Below, piece after piece: positions 41,706-51,860 of a stretch of 64,000 nt of DNA. Source of the DNA: Entamoeba invadens IP1 (taxonomy: Eukaryota > Evosea > Mastigamoebida > Endamoebidae). The stretch lies in contig NW_004440426.1 of NCBI RefSeq assembly GCF_000330505.1, forward strand, positions 1,030,278 to 1,094,277, in the 5' to 3' direction. The notes below the pieces were generated by a model. The model ran no database searches, was not told the DNA's origin, and saw only the letters and a program-made list of their open reading frames with translations. Made by a program: the position numbers and the translations under genes. Numbering within the stretch: position 1 is the first letter of the stretch; every line of letters begins with the position of its first letter.

Positions 41706-42860
41706 ATGGCGAATTCTGATGAACTTTTGAAGGTCCTCCAAAATGGAGAAAAGGCGTATGTTGATGAGGTATATAGTAAATGCTTTAATGATCAAGTCCA
41801 GAACATTACATGTCCACAAATAAAAGGATACTTGGCTGATAAGAGTGAACAACTCCGTCAAGCTGTGTATGACAATTACCGAGAGTTCTTGGCTATCACG
41901 AGAAGACTCGAAGAAATTGAACAAGACTTCATGACGATTCATACACAATTTAACGCGATTGGAACGGAGTTGGATGAGTTGAACCAACACTACGCTACAG
42001 AGATGAAAGAACAACAACAGAAGCTCGACAAGTTGGTGAAGGAACGATCCGCCTTCTTGAATATCACAGCGGGAGAGTCGTCGGATAAAAACGATATCAG
42101 CAGTCGCGTGCCACAATTGCGGAAAGACATCGAAACGATACTCGACGCTCCCGCACTTCTCCAAGTCTACCTTTCGCAATGGAACTTCGACGAGTGTATC
42201 AAAATTCACGACCAAGTGAAAAAACTCTTGGCGGACAATACGTGTCTTAAAAACGTATTGAAAGGGCACATCGCATTAATTCAATTTGAAGAAATGATCG
42301 ACCACATTGTCGAGAAGTTACAGAAGAGACTCTTTGACCTTTCACTCTCAACACGACAAACGGTTGTTATCATTAATCACTTAAAGAAAGTAACAAACGA
42401 AGAGAAAGCAATGCGAATCTTCTTGGACGCTCGGAGTGAAGTGACCAAAGAAAGAGTTTCACGAGAAATGGGGGGTGAGAGTGTCGTCAGTGCAACACAA
42501 GATGTTTGTTTATTTGCGTTTGGCTTAATCAAATCAACGAACACGATCTTCACTACAGCATTCACTACAGCACCACTCTCATGCTTTTCTTCGTGGAACA
42601 TTTCAATGACGAACTTTGTCTTATCTTCCGTCGAGAAAAGAGTGTGCAACAAAGAAGTCAAACAAAACGCAGTAAAGATCGAATGCGTCGATAAAATACT
42701 CACATTGTATAACAAAAACATCCCAGAGAAATTGTCACTCATTTTCATCGTTAAAAAGTACTTGACTAATATCGTCAGAAGTTTGTCAAAATCAAAGGAC
42801 GACGTCGACCCAAAAATTATTAAAAAGCTCGCAGAAAACGGTTTTGTGTTCACCTTCTAA
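41706..42860 (+). CDS. Exo84-like exocyst subunit
   Basis: 384 residues. An N-terminal coiled coil (LRQAVYDNYREFLAITRRLEEIEQDF) matches the Vps51/Exo84 family start. The central and C-terminal helices AMRIFLDARSEV and CFSSWNISMTNFVLSSVEKRV resemble the Exo84 C-terminal domain. Exo84 is one of eight exocyst subunits that tether secretory vesicles to the plasma membrane. The protein is about half the usual length, either a compact protist version or truncated. Assignment to Exo84 over COG subunits rests on the FLDARS block. Confidence 0.65.
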   Translation: MANSDELLKVLQNGEKAYVDEVYSKCFNDQVQNITCPQIKGYLADKSEQLRQAVYDNYREFLAITRRLEEIEQDFMTIHTQFNAIGTELDELNQHYATEMKEQQQKLDKLVKERSAFLNITAGESSDKNDISSRVPQLRKDIETILDAPALLQVYLSQWNFDECIKIHDQVKKLLADNTCLKNVLKGHIALIQFEEMIDHIVEKLQKRLFDLSLSTRQTVVIINHLKKVTNEEKAMRIFLDARSEVTKERVSREMGGESVVSATQDVCLFAFGLIKSTNTIFTTAFTTAPLSCFSSWNISMTNFVLSSVEKRVCNKEVKQNAVKIECVDKILTLYNKNIPEKLSLIFIVKKYLTNIVRSLSKSKDDVDPKIIKKLAENGFVFTF

Positions 42861-42985
42861 TTTTTTTTAATTCACTTTTATGGTTGACTTGAAATAATCA
42901 ATATCTTAGGCAGTTTAATGTTATGTGAGAAGAAATATGAATAAGATTTTGAGTAAAAATAAATTACATGCCTTTTGACATTAAC

Positions 42986-43201
42986 TCACTCAAAAGACCC
43001 ACCTAAAAGGTGATGATCTTCAACATAATCATTGTCTTCATCGTCACTGGAACTGATAGAGTCACTTTCATCACTTGCATTCTCTTTCTCTTCTTTTTTT
43101 TCGACTTTGTAAATGATGTAAAGATTGTAGATGATATAAGTAATTAGCGCTATTATAACTACTGAAATAATCAAACCAACTATCAACAAAATGATATTCA
43201 T
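42986..43201 (-). CDS. Small single-pass membrane protein with acidic tail
   Basis: 71 residues. Residues 4-31 form a strongly hydrophobic span rich in Ile, then KVEKKEEK, then an acidic Ser/Asp/Glu tail (ASDESDSISSSDDEDND). The layout resembles a short type III membrane protein. No homologue is recognised. It lies convergent with the Exo84-like gene, 126 bases away. Confidence 0.55.
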   Translation of the reverse strand: MNIILLIVGLIISVVIIALITYIIYNLYIIYKVEKKEEKENASDESDSISSSDDEDNDYVEDHHLLGGSFE

Positions 43202-43481
43202 TCACATTTATAAGTTAATTGGGAATTTTTCTATGAAATTGAAAGTATTATTCATTATATTATATATTATATTATATTTTATTACAAATGAAAAATCGTA
43301 ATTTAACAACTTATTTTTATTTAAAAAGTAATTTAACTAACCAATAGTAAATTTACTATAAAAATATGAGATTAGTAATAATTACCAAAACAATGAAAAG
43401 AAAGAATTCACACTGATTTTTATAAATAGAACACTTGCAATTTGTGTTTTATTTATATTACAAAAAGAAGAAACCCTACAA

Positions 43482-43489
43482 GAACAGTG
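43482..43489 (+). promoter_or_regulatory. GAAC promoter motif of the methyltransferase gene
   Basis: GAACAGTG ends 4 bases before the ATG at 43494. Confidence 0.35.
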
Positions 43490-43493
43490 TTGG

Positions 43494-44201
43494 ATGGAGT
43501 TTAGTGGTGTAGACAGTTTGAATAATCATTACAACGACATTAATCAAGTGTATCAACTTGTCGACCCGGTGTCGTGGTATGCATTGGACAAGGCGGTGTG
43601 GGACAATATGGAAAGCAGTAACAGTGGGATGGTCGATGGATATGTGAAATTGATTCCAATAGATGAGAGTAATAGCCACGTTTTTCTTCGTGGTGCTTTA
43701 ATCAAACTCAATTGTGGTATAGACGACTGCTTGGACTTAGGAGGAGGAGTTGGTCGTGTTACCAAAGATGTATTATCGCGGTACTTTAAACGAATAGATG
43801 TAGCAGATCAATGTGTCAGTCACGTAAACAAAGCGAAGGAAATGAAAGGTGTAGTTCCTTCGTTTAACGACGCGTTTGTGTGTAATATGCAACACCTAGT
43901 ATTAACGAAACAATATGATTGTATATGGATACAATGGTCGATATTATATCTTCGTGATGAAGACTTAGTTAACATGTTACAGGTGTGTAAAGCACATTTA
44001 AAAGAAGGAGGGATAATAGTAGTTAAAGAGAATATAGGAACGACAGAGTTCTATTGGGACAGAAAAGATAATTCATTGATGAGAACTATAACACATATGA
44101 ATCACTTGTTTGTTAAAGCTGGTCTTGGGCTACTCCAAACGCGAAAAGATTTGAATTACCCGACTAACTTCTTCCCATTGTATGCATTTATATTGCAGTG
44201 A
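43494..44201 (+). CDS. Alpha N-terminal protein methyltransferase (NTMT1/Tae1 family)
   Basis: 235 residues of class I methyltransferase fold. DLGGGVGRVTKDVL (81-94) binds S-adenosylmethionine, followed by a VADQ acidic loop. YDCIWIQWSILYL matches the family motif (DVIWIQWVIGHL), and GGIIVVKEN closes the fold. NTMT enzymes methylate the free alpha-amino group of proteins that start with Xaa-Pro-Lys after Met removal. The N-terminal SSNSGMVDGYVKL matches the family GMLGGYGHI segment. Length is right. A single frame, with a GAAC-type motif upstream. Confidence 0.9.
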   Translation: MEFSGVDSLNNHYNDINQVYQLVDPVSWYALDKAVWDNMESSNSGMVDGYVKLIPIDESNSHVFLRGALIKLNCGIDDCLDLGGGVGRVTKDVLSRYFKRIDVADQCVSHVNKAKEMKGVVPSFNDAFVCNMQHLVLTKQYDCIWIQWSILYLRDEDLVNMLQVCKAHLKEGGIIVVKENIGTTEFYWDRKDNSLMRTITHMNHLFVKAGLGLLQTRKDLNYPTNFFPLYAFILQ

Positions 44202-44263
44202 TTATTATATTAGTTACTATTACTAGAAATATAGTATATATAATACTATGAAATAAACAACGA

Positions 44264-44839
44264 TCAATTTAAAGTAAGTTCGATGGTTCGGTGCTTGTCT
44301 TTCTCCTTCATGTTTTCAAGCATTTGTTTTTCAAACTTCTTCTTCTCTTGCTTCGCCTTGTTGCACATAATGTCTGTGAAACAATCGACAAATCTACAAG
44401 TCATCGTGCAGATCATACAGATCGAAACGACTACTATCGCTCCAAACACACAAAAGATGACAACACTCTTCGTTGGCATCAATAAGTCCAAAAATGTGTC
44501 AAATGTGAATGTCCCAACACCCTTCGGCGTGAGTTTAGTGCATTCTCCATATTCTAGAGAGCAATCATAAGGACACTCTGGGCATTTGTAGTTTTCATTG
44601 TTATCAATAACACAATATGAAATATCCAAACTCCTTGTGGACTCCACTACCACTTCTTGTTGTGCGATAAAGACTTGAAGGTATGATGTTGTGTAGTCTT
44701 CGTGGAATATTTGGATTTTCTCTGTTACTTTAAGATTGAGGGGAATGCTGTTCAAACCCGCGGAGAGTGTTATATTATGAAGGACACACCCAAAAGACAA
44801 AGAAATGAAGAACACAAATAAGCGAACTGGCATCATCAA
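44264..44839 (-). CDS. Hypothetical type I membrane protein
   Basis: 191 residues. A signal peptide (about 1-18, MMMPVRLFVFFISLSFG) is followed by an extracellular domain with a CPECPYDCSLEYGEC cysteine cluster (86-100). One membrane span (about 124-146) and a basic cytoplasmic tail follow. No domain family is recognised. It converges with the NTMT gene, 62 bases away. Confidence 0.65.
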   Translation of the reverse strand: MMMPVRLFVFFISLSFGCVLHNITLSAGLNSIPLNLKVTEKIQIFHEDYTTSYLQVFIAQQEVVVESTRSLDISYCVIDNNENYKCPECPYDCSLEYGECTKLTPKGVGTFTFDTFLDLLMPTKSVVIFCVFGAIVVVSICMICTMTCRFVDCFTDIMCNKAKQEKKKFEKQMLENMKEKDKHRTIELTLN

Positions 44840-45187
44840 GTTTATAGAATTAAATGGTTTTTATGTTGCTACATTTTTCTTTGTATTTTGGTATTATTTT
44901 TTCTAATAATAAATATTATTAAATATGGTATTTATTAGTTTGGTTAGTAAGTGCTTTGAATGGATATCAAGAAGTGGTTTCAATTTTCTGTTGTTTCACT
45001 TTTAGCTTTTATAGCTTATAATTATCGTTTTAAAAACAATCGTAAACATGTACTATATCATATAACAAAATAATGGTAATTTGTAGTTTATTTATTAATT
45101 TGAATGAATTAAAACGACAATTTAAAGAACTCGGGAAATGTTTTTTAAATGTTATGTATAACATTTTATAATTATATGAACTTTAAA
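44840..45187. other. Intergenic, promoter region of the capping-enzyme-like gene
   Basis: AT-rich. GAACTCGGG occurs at 45128-45136, about 50-60 bases upstream of the start codons at 45188/45194. Confidence 0.4.
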
Positions 45188-47093
45188 ATGAGAATGGCAG
45201 CAGACTTCGATGGGTTTGCCGAGCTACTTGAAGAAAAGAAAAGAAACGAGCAAGTCGGACAGTTTGCCAGTGAAGACCAGGAGAGTTACATTTCGGAAGC
45301 GTTGGGGAATGGTGCTTCATTTGTAGATATTGAATTTGGGACAACTCGTTTGTTGGCATCAATTTGTGACAAATAAATAACAGAAAGGAATGAGTCAGAG
45401 CGCTGAAGGGAACCCTATGGAAGAGTTTTATTCATATTTGGGTAAAACCGAATTTAATCATATGATGAGCAAACATACAACTTTTGAATTAGAAAAAGTG
45501 ACGAATATGAGTCGCGACCAATTCATTATCAAACAAAACGGTAAACAAGTCCAATCATATTCAGTTGAGGACTACGCAATTTTCAAGACAGGAAAGACTT
45601 ATGACCTTAGAGTTTCCATCTGTAACAATTTGGAAGATAGCTTCGAGCCAGACACGAAAACCCATTTTGTGATTAAACGGAGAGAAATCCAATTGGGACA
45701 AAATGGATTATTTGATTTATACGCAGACGAGGTGAGAGAACATGAATTGGACGAGAGAGGGGATTGTGTGAAGACATACTTCACTTGTCAACTTCATTTT
45801 ATTGTGCGTGACAAGAAAAACGTAAAACAAAGTGTTGATTATATTCAAGGAAGACTTAAACGGTTCCAGTTGATGGATTTGAATTATATGGACGACGCAC
45901 AAATAGATGAGGTACCTGACACGCTCACATCAGAAATCCTCGATATGGTATTTAGTGTGTTTGAGACTAAAGATTCTCTATTCCCAGGAACGAATCCATT
46001 GTTTTTTACACGCAACGCTTACAGCGTCATCCATAACCTTGTGACAAAAGTCGAGTTGGAGAAGCGCGAGGCACTCAAACAGGAAAAAGGAGAGTTGACT
46101 GAGGAAGACAAACTTAATCTGAGAGATAAGAATACATACGCGCTTTTTGAAAAGACAATGGGGGTTCGGTTTTTCTTGTGTTGTTACAGTGATGGAAGGT
46201 GCTATTTTATTGACGAAAACATGAAAGTTTTCACCATTAATGACACAACTTTATCTTCTTTGATTGAAAAGGTGTTTGGAGCAAACGCAATTTTGGAAGG
46301 GATCATGACAAGAAACTTCGCTACACAACAACTCAACTTTATGATGTACGACATGATACTCATCCGAAATAATAAGATCTGGAAAGAGCCATTTAAAACT
46401 CGGTACAGCGAACTTTGCAAATATTATAATCAGTACATATCCTTGATTCGTGGAATAGCAACGGGTGAAAGTAAATTTCCTTTCGTTCTCCGCATTCGTT
46501 CAGCCTATGGTATGAACCAGTTTAGTATGGTAATGAATTGCCTAAATAATGGCCCCATCCATGGCACCTTTTTATACCAAGACAAGTACAATGCCAATTT
46601 CTCAAACGGCGTTATCTTTGTTCCAAATTTACCGTACGAACCATTCGAGAACAAAAAAATGTTCAAGTGGGTGTATAATCGAATTGTGATGGTTAAACTT
46701 GGTATAAGAATTGAAAGGACGTACGGCAGAGAAATCGAAACCTTTTTCTGCAAAGGGTACGGCAAAAACGAATTTGTGAATTTGCAACAAACAAACTTCA
46801 GCCAGAGCGATCGTGAGGTATTCAACTCAGACAAACGCCGACTTGGGTGGAGTGGACAAGGGATTGTACAGTGTTCGTACAACGCACAGGTTGGAAGATG
46901 GGTGTATAACAAGATTTTGAAGGATGAAATAAACCCAGACCCCATATCGAAGGTGATGACACTCTTGGAGATGTTTGCTGGTGAGATTTCAAATGAAGAA
47001 CTCACTTTTTGTTTTGACAACTTGGATTACGTTGCCGAGTGGAAGGGACTGACGGAAGGAGCTGCTCGAGCTGTTCTTGACGCATTGAATTGA
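45188..47093 (+). CDS. mRNA-capping-enzyme-like RNA triphosphatase-guanylyltransferase fusion, two exons
   Basis: Exon 1 (45188-45347) joins exon 2 (45388-47093) across a 40-base intron (GTTTGT...AAAG), giving 621 residues. The intervening TAA and second ATG lie only 13 bases apart, too close for two genes. Residues about 85-210 match the Cet1-like tunnel RNA triphosphatase: ELE on strand 1 (TFELEKV), YDLRVS, FVIKRREI, then a FDLYADEV strand. Residues about 290-575 match guanylyltransferase, with spacing fitting motifs I, III, IIIa, IV and V. Key residues differ: KTMGVR (309-314) for KxDGxR, LEGIM (356-360) for LDGEL, NGVIF (460-464) for DGLIF, KWVYN for KWKP. The triphosphatase EIEIEL strand reads FTCQLHF. 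It is a diverged or inactive capping enzyme. Confidence 0.7.
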
Positions 47094-47148
47094 TTTTTGA
47101 TTACGTTATATAGAATTTGTCAAAACGAACAATAAGCTCTTGACTTAA

Positions 47149-48522
47149 CTATTTAAAAGATACAACATCCATGCTTGGGGTGTTGCAATATGTTATATTC
47201 AACAGACATCCATGTTTGATTTCTAATTTTTTAAAAACCAATAAATGTTGCAACGTTACAGAAAGGCAATCTGAAGATTGCAAACATGAAACAAAAGCGA
47301 GCGAACGACAATCTGATAAAAAAAGAGAGGTGAGTTTTTGAGGTGAAATGAGGGAGGTCAGATTGCAACGGCGGATTGAAAGGATATTTACAGCTATTTT
47401 TGAGAGGTCCAAAACCGCATTAGGAGTTGAAATAAATGAGTCACTGATCTCCAAGGTGTCGACAAAAGTTGGGAATATAATTGCAGAAGTGATTTTAAAA
47501 AGCTTGTAATGGGAAAGATGTGGAAATTTATTGTCGACATGTTGGCTTTTACATTGCGAAACTTCAAAAAGCGACCTTGTGATTGTGAAACTCTTGAGGG
47601 TGGTGAACTTTCCGATGTTGGTCAATGGTTTGTTCACTTGAAAAATAATCGATTCAAGTGTTGGCGAACCATTTTGGATTTTGAATCGATTTTTAATACA
47701 CAACTTAATAAGGGATTGTGGTAAGTAAATTTTTGGATTTGTATTGGACAAATTGGCGATTTTTAGTATTTGAACATGAAATGTATCGAAATGCAAATCA
47801 AAGACGGATTTGGTGTTGAACGTCAAATCGCAATTGGCGCCATTTGACAATTCCAAAGCGTCAAAAATGGGTTTTCTTTCAGACTCTGTTTTGACTAGCC
47901 CAGAAATTTCTGCTTGAAAAAACGGTGAACAATGTTCTCCCTTCTCAAAAAAGTGTGTAACGTCAAAAAGAGTAACACGCTTGGAGTAAAGTTTTTGCAA
48001 AAGGGGTTTCTCGAATTTTTGAAAGTCCACAACAATTGTACAGTCAACTATACACCGAATATCAGAAATTTGTCGCAATGTCTCTGAATGTGGTCGTACA
48101 TGCACTAAGGATAACAGTTGGCTTTCTTCAAAAAATTGGGTTGAAAAAATGTCGAAAGGGGAATACGACGAGAGCTTTCTGAGGTTTGGAAACAAAGGAA
48201 GGGGTGTACGCCATATATTGTCGACTTTTAACTTAGTCACACGACTAATGAGATATGTGTTGCTAAGCACAGTTTGGGTGAGTTTGTTTAGCAACAAATC
48301 GACAAGTAATAATGGATAACGCGAAGCAAATATATACTCATTCCCTGTGACAGCAATTGTCTGAACTTTTGAATAAAATGTGAGTGATGAAGCGCATTTT
48401 CTATAATGTATCATTGTGTTTAAATTTGTGAATTTTTTACACACCAATACCATATTCAAAACATCGAGGGGGTTTTTAATATAATTTGCCACGACAACCA
48501 ACGAGTAGAGGTCTGTCGCCAT
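47149..48522 (-). CDS. LRR/F-box-like Entamoeba family protein
   Basis: 457 residues. The N terminus (LYSLVVVANYIKNPLDVLNMVLVCKKF) is the F-box-like leader seen in Entamoeba leucine-rich-repeat proteins. Irregular LRR-like units follow (LRKLSSYSPFDIF, LIKLCIKNRF, LKSFTITRSL, LTSLFLSDCRSL). No transmembrane span. Possibly a substrate-recognition or scaffold protein. The overlapping plus-strand frames lack domains. A GAACTTG motif lies upstream at 48531-48537. Confidence 0.75.
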   Translation of the reverse strand: MATDLYSLVVVANYIKNPLDVLNMVLVCKKFTNLNTMIHYRKCASSLTFYSKVQTIAVTGNEYIFASRYPLLLVDLLLNKLTQTVLSNTYLISRVTKLKVDNIWRTPLPLFPNLRKLSSYSPFDIFSTQFFEESQLLSLVHVRPHSETLRQISDIRCIVDCTIVVDFQKFEKPLLQKLYSKRVTLFDVTHFFEKGEHCSPFFQAEISGLVKTESERKPIFDALELSNGANCDLTFNTKSVFDLHFDTFHVQILKIANLSNTNPKIYLPQSLIKLCIKNRFKIQNGSPTLESIIFQVNKPLTNIGKFTTLKSFTITRSLFEVSQCKSQHVDNKFPHLSHYKLFKITSAIIFPTFVDTLEISDSFISTPNAVLDLSKIAVNILSIRRCNLTSLISPQKLTSLFLSDCRSLAFVSCLQSSDCLSVTLQHLLVFKKLEIKHGCLLNITYCNTPSMDVVSFK

Positions 48523-48530
48523 ATTATATT

Positions 48531-48537
48531 CAAGTTC
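48531..48537 (-). promoter_or_regulatory. GAACTTG promoter motif of the LRR-family gene
   Basis: Minus-strand GAACTTG lies about 9 bases upstream of the ATG at 48522. Confidence 0.45.
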
Positions 48538-48759
48538 TTTTCAAGACAACGGAGTTATTCTTTAAAAACCATATGGATTTAAAGGGAATCTAATAAAAGT
48601 GGCTATACTTTATAGTCATTTTTGTTTTGTGGAATTTGAAGGGGTGCTTTCTTGGGATGGTTAGAATTAGTATTAAAATAGTACAATAATAGTACTGCGC
48701 CTATTATTAGACTATCAAAGAAAAAACCAAAAGATAAAAAGGAAGAGATAAAAAAGACA

Positions 48760-50441
48760 ATGCGACCGAGCAGCACAAGCCACCCAATGCTAAACACAGT
48801 TATCAAGGCTCGGAACGTGTTGGTGAGTCAGTTGGCTGCTTCTTCGACTCCAGTCGACTCAATGAAAACGATCCAACAACTACTCACGATCCAAAGTACG
48901 TCCTTGCGACTTCGGCGGCGCATCGTACTTTCGAACTTACTCATGAAAGATAAAACAGACCTCACAAAGTTCAGCATTCTCGAGCAGAAGATGCACATCA
49001 AAAACTTTGAAGACAACCTTGAGGCAATCAGAAAGGAAAACGCATTGCTTACTAAAGACTTGGACAAAGCGGAGAGTGTTTTCCAGACGGAGGACGTCAC
49101 ACGGGAATTGGCAGCGTCTCTCCTTGGAGGAAACGTGTTGTTAAACGCAGTTAGTCGCGGACAAAATTTTGGGAGCGCCGAGATGAGGAAGGAAGGCGAC
49201 GAGAACTGGGAAAAGGTAGCCATGTCTTTGTACCAGAACCTTCTTTTTGTCAACAAGGGGAAAAGCGATTCCGTTTATTGTATTGTTTACATCAATTCAA
49301 TTTATCGGCCGGTCTGCGCCGAAGAACAGAGCAGAAGGTTTATNNNNNNNNNNNNNNNNNNNNNNNNNNNNNNNNNNNNNNNNNNNNNNNNNNNNNNNNN
49401 NNNNNNNNNNNNNNNNNNNNNNNNNNNNNNNNNNNNNNNNNNNTCAAAATACTATTAAATTTAGTTTCTTCATGCTGTATTATATTAATAGTATAAGTAC
49501 TATACAAAAGAACTCACTAGACTTGTGAGGAAATGCAAAAGCTAACTCAAAGGTACTCTCAGCAGAGTCTAAAGAACAAATCAACAGCTGGAAGACAATG
49601 ATCTCAGAAAGAAAGATGTGGTACTCTGACAAGTCAGTGAGAAGGAGAATGGTGCTTACAAAGAGTAAAGTAGCGCTGATTAGTCAGATCACATTAGCAG
49701 CTCGTTTGTCGATGTCTATTTTGTCGACGTGTTCTTCTCCTCGTCTCGAACAGGTTTGTATAGTTTTATGAATCGATTAAATAGGAAAGGCAATTGTGTT
49801 TGTGGCAATTAAATAACAAGAAGGAAGAACCTGTGATTGGTGTGTCATTACATGATTTGTGCCAACGCGAACATTCACAGTCTCCGTTAGTTTACCGATT
49901 ATTGATACAACATTTAACGGACAATTGCGTGGATATCGAGGGGATACTACGACTCTCAGGAGGCAGTGACGATATAGCCCAACTTGAAAAGGCAATAACA
50001 AAGAGGTCCTTTTCATTGCAAGAGTTAAAGGACTTTGACCCGCACGCGATCACATCGACGCTGAAGGGGCTTTTCAGAAGACTTCCAGTCCTTTTGATTC
50101 CAAAAAGTGTGAATGATCGAATCGAGCAGTTGCTTCGTCAATCCACGCCAAACTTCAAATTGGTGTTATCGGTGTATCAGGTCATTGCATTTTTAAAAGA
50201 GAAGTACCCGGAGCACTTTGAGGTGTTTAGGATGTTGTGTCGGCTCTTTGCGGAAATTGTTAACCGATCTCCAACAAACAAAATGGTTCTCCAAAATGTA
50301 TTAACGTGTTTTGTTGAGTCGGTGCAGTGCTGCCCCGCTATATTTTCTTGTGCTCTCCAAAACCAAGGTCTATTCTTCGACAGTTTTGTTTTTTATTATT
50401 CTTATTATCTCTTGTACCTTATTGTTAATAGTATTGTATGA
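48760..50441 (+). CDS. RhoGAP protein, interrupted by an assembly gap
   Basis: The N-terminal part (48760 to the gap at 49344) has coiled-coil, possibly BAR-like, helices (FSILEQKMHIKNFEDNL, LLTKDLDKAESVF). After the gap the frame resumes (about 49533-49753, ANSKVLSAESK...). A 31-base intron (49754-49784, GTTTGT...AATAG) leads into the RhoGAP domain (to about 50380). GVSLHDLC, EGILRLSGGS with the arginine finger, and FDPHAITSTLKGLFRRLPVLLIP are clear. It would speed GTP hydrolysis on Rho/Rac proteins, opposing the GEF at 21782. The hydrophobic C-terminal end (FYYSYYLLYLIV) may be unspliced intron. Length cannot be given because of the gap. Confidence 0.8.
49344..49443. other. 100-base assembly gap (N) inside the RhoGAP gene
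   Basis: Exactly 100 N. Flanking sequences show no inverted repeat. The coding frame before it (ending CAEEQSRRF) may already be partly intron. Confidence 0.95.
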
Positions 50442-50721
50442 ATCTTCATTCAATTGTACACAATTCACAAACAGTTTGGAAGTAAATGTGCATTGTTATA
50501 TGAACTGTACAATTTATCCAGTGTTTTGTTAAAAAGTTGTATACTACGTGGTGCTTTTCGTTTCGAATTACAACCCGCGCATAGAGAACAGATACAAAAA
50601 GGTATACCCGTTTGAGTAACGTTCTTAGTAAATGAAAGTACCAACATGGGGTTTTGTTTTGTTTAAAGGTTTAATCGTGTTAACGTTCCATAAAATAAAG
50701 CAAAACATACAAAATAAAAGT

Positions 50722-51708
50722 TTATTTGTCCTCAAATGAATAAAACGACATTTCTTCTAGCTCGGATTTGACAATCGGAACGTTTAAATCTTGTGCTAAA
50801 TATGTCGACGCCTTCTTACCATTAACGTCCAAAAACAACGTGTTGATACTCTTCTTGTAAATAGACACAAAGTCCTTCCGTGCGACGCTGAACAAGTTTG
50901 TTGCGGTGCAAAACAGATTTGACGATTTTCTATGGAAGTTGAAAGTCAAGTCGTTTTGATTTGACGGAAAAACAAATGGTGTGCGTTGTGTTGGTGTTGT
51001 GAACGATATCACTTTGTATTCTTCGCACTTGAATACGTATATGTTGTTGCTTTCTTTAAACCAATTACCAAGAAACAACCCAAATGCAAATCCCTTTGTT
51101 TTTATGACCAACAAAACGTTTTGAAGGACCAAGTTCGAAACCATCATCTTTTTCAACCCTCGCTTATAGAAAGTACTTAAACGAATTACCTTCCCTGTTG
51201 TGTGTGTTGTTTCCAAAATAAAATCAGTTGAGTTCTTTACGATTTCCATAATACTTTGTGCGCCACAAAGCAGTTCACCAGGCATTTTTGTCTGTGGTAC
51301 ATTGTCAAACTTTCCTAATGGCTCCAAGTTTTCTTCGCTTGCGTTTAAGTTGATCGGCGTTGGGGCTTTATCGGTAGTAGTTGTAATTCCTTTGGAAACA
51401 ACAAGGGGCATGCTTTTGATGAGCGTGAAGTTGGTGTTCAAGCTCCGAAATGTGAACTCGATGTCTACCTTACCTTCAAACTCTTCTGCTGTTTTGTATC
51501 GAACACCAACGCTTATCTTGTCTTCTCGTTCCACCACCATTCCTTTTGAGTTGATGTGTGCAGATTGACACGCAATCTCGAGCTCAAAATCTGTTGTTGA
51601 AAAGTTGACAATTTCGAACTCAACAATTCCCGACTCACCACAGAGCAAATTCGCTTCTTGTGGTTTGATGGAGAGGTAATCACTAAGTCCATTTTTCGTC
51701 CTTTTCAT
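50722..51708 (-). CDS. Hypothetical protein, Ig-like N terminus and possible TLDc-like C terminus
   Basis: 328 residues. Residues about 12-110 read as a beta-sandwich (CGESGIVEFEIVNFSTTDFELE), similar to MSP-type domains. The C-terminal half contains FAFGLFLGNWF and NNIYVFKCEEY, which recall TLDc sequences. The evidence is weak for a named family. It faces the RhoGAP gene convergently, 280 bases away. Confidence 0.5.
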   Translation of the reverse strand: MKRTKNGLSDYLSIKPQEANLLCGESGIVEFEIVNFSTTDFELEIACQSAHINSKGMVVEREDKISVGVRYKTAEEFEGKVDIEFTFRSLNTNFTLIKSMPLVVSKGITTTTDKAPTPINLNASEENLEPLGKFDNVPQTKMPGELLCGAQSIMEIVKNSTDFILETTHTTGKVIRLSTFYKRGLKKMMVSNLVLQNVLLVIKTKGFAFGLFLGNWFKESNNIYVFKCEEYKVISFTTPTQRTPFVFPSNQNDLTFNFHRKSSNLFCTATNLFSVARKDFVSIYKKSINTLFLDVNGKKASTYLAQDLNVPIVKSELEEMSFYSFEDK

Positions 51709-51860
51709 TTTAATTATTGAGATTCTATATTTAGTTAAAATGAACTATAACAACTCCTATATTGGAAGTAATAAATAAAAAAGCAGAAAGAGCCCACATA
51801 TAACAGAAGAAAAATAACAAAAAATCGGAGCAAATTCGAATTAAAGAATTGACGACGCCT

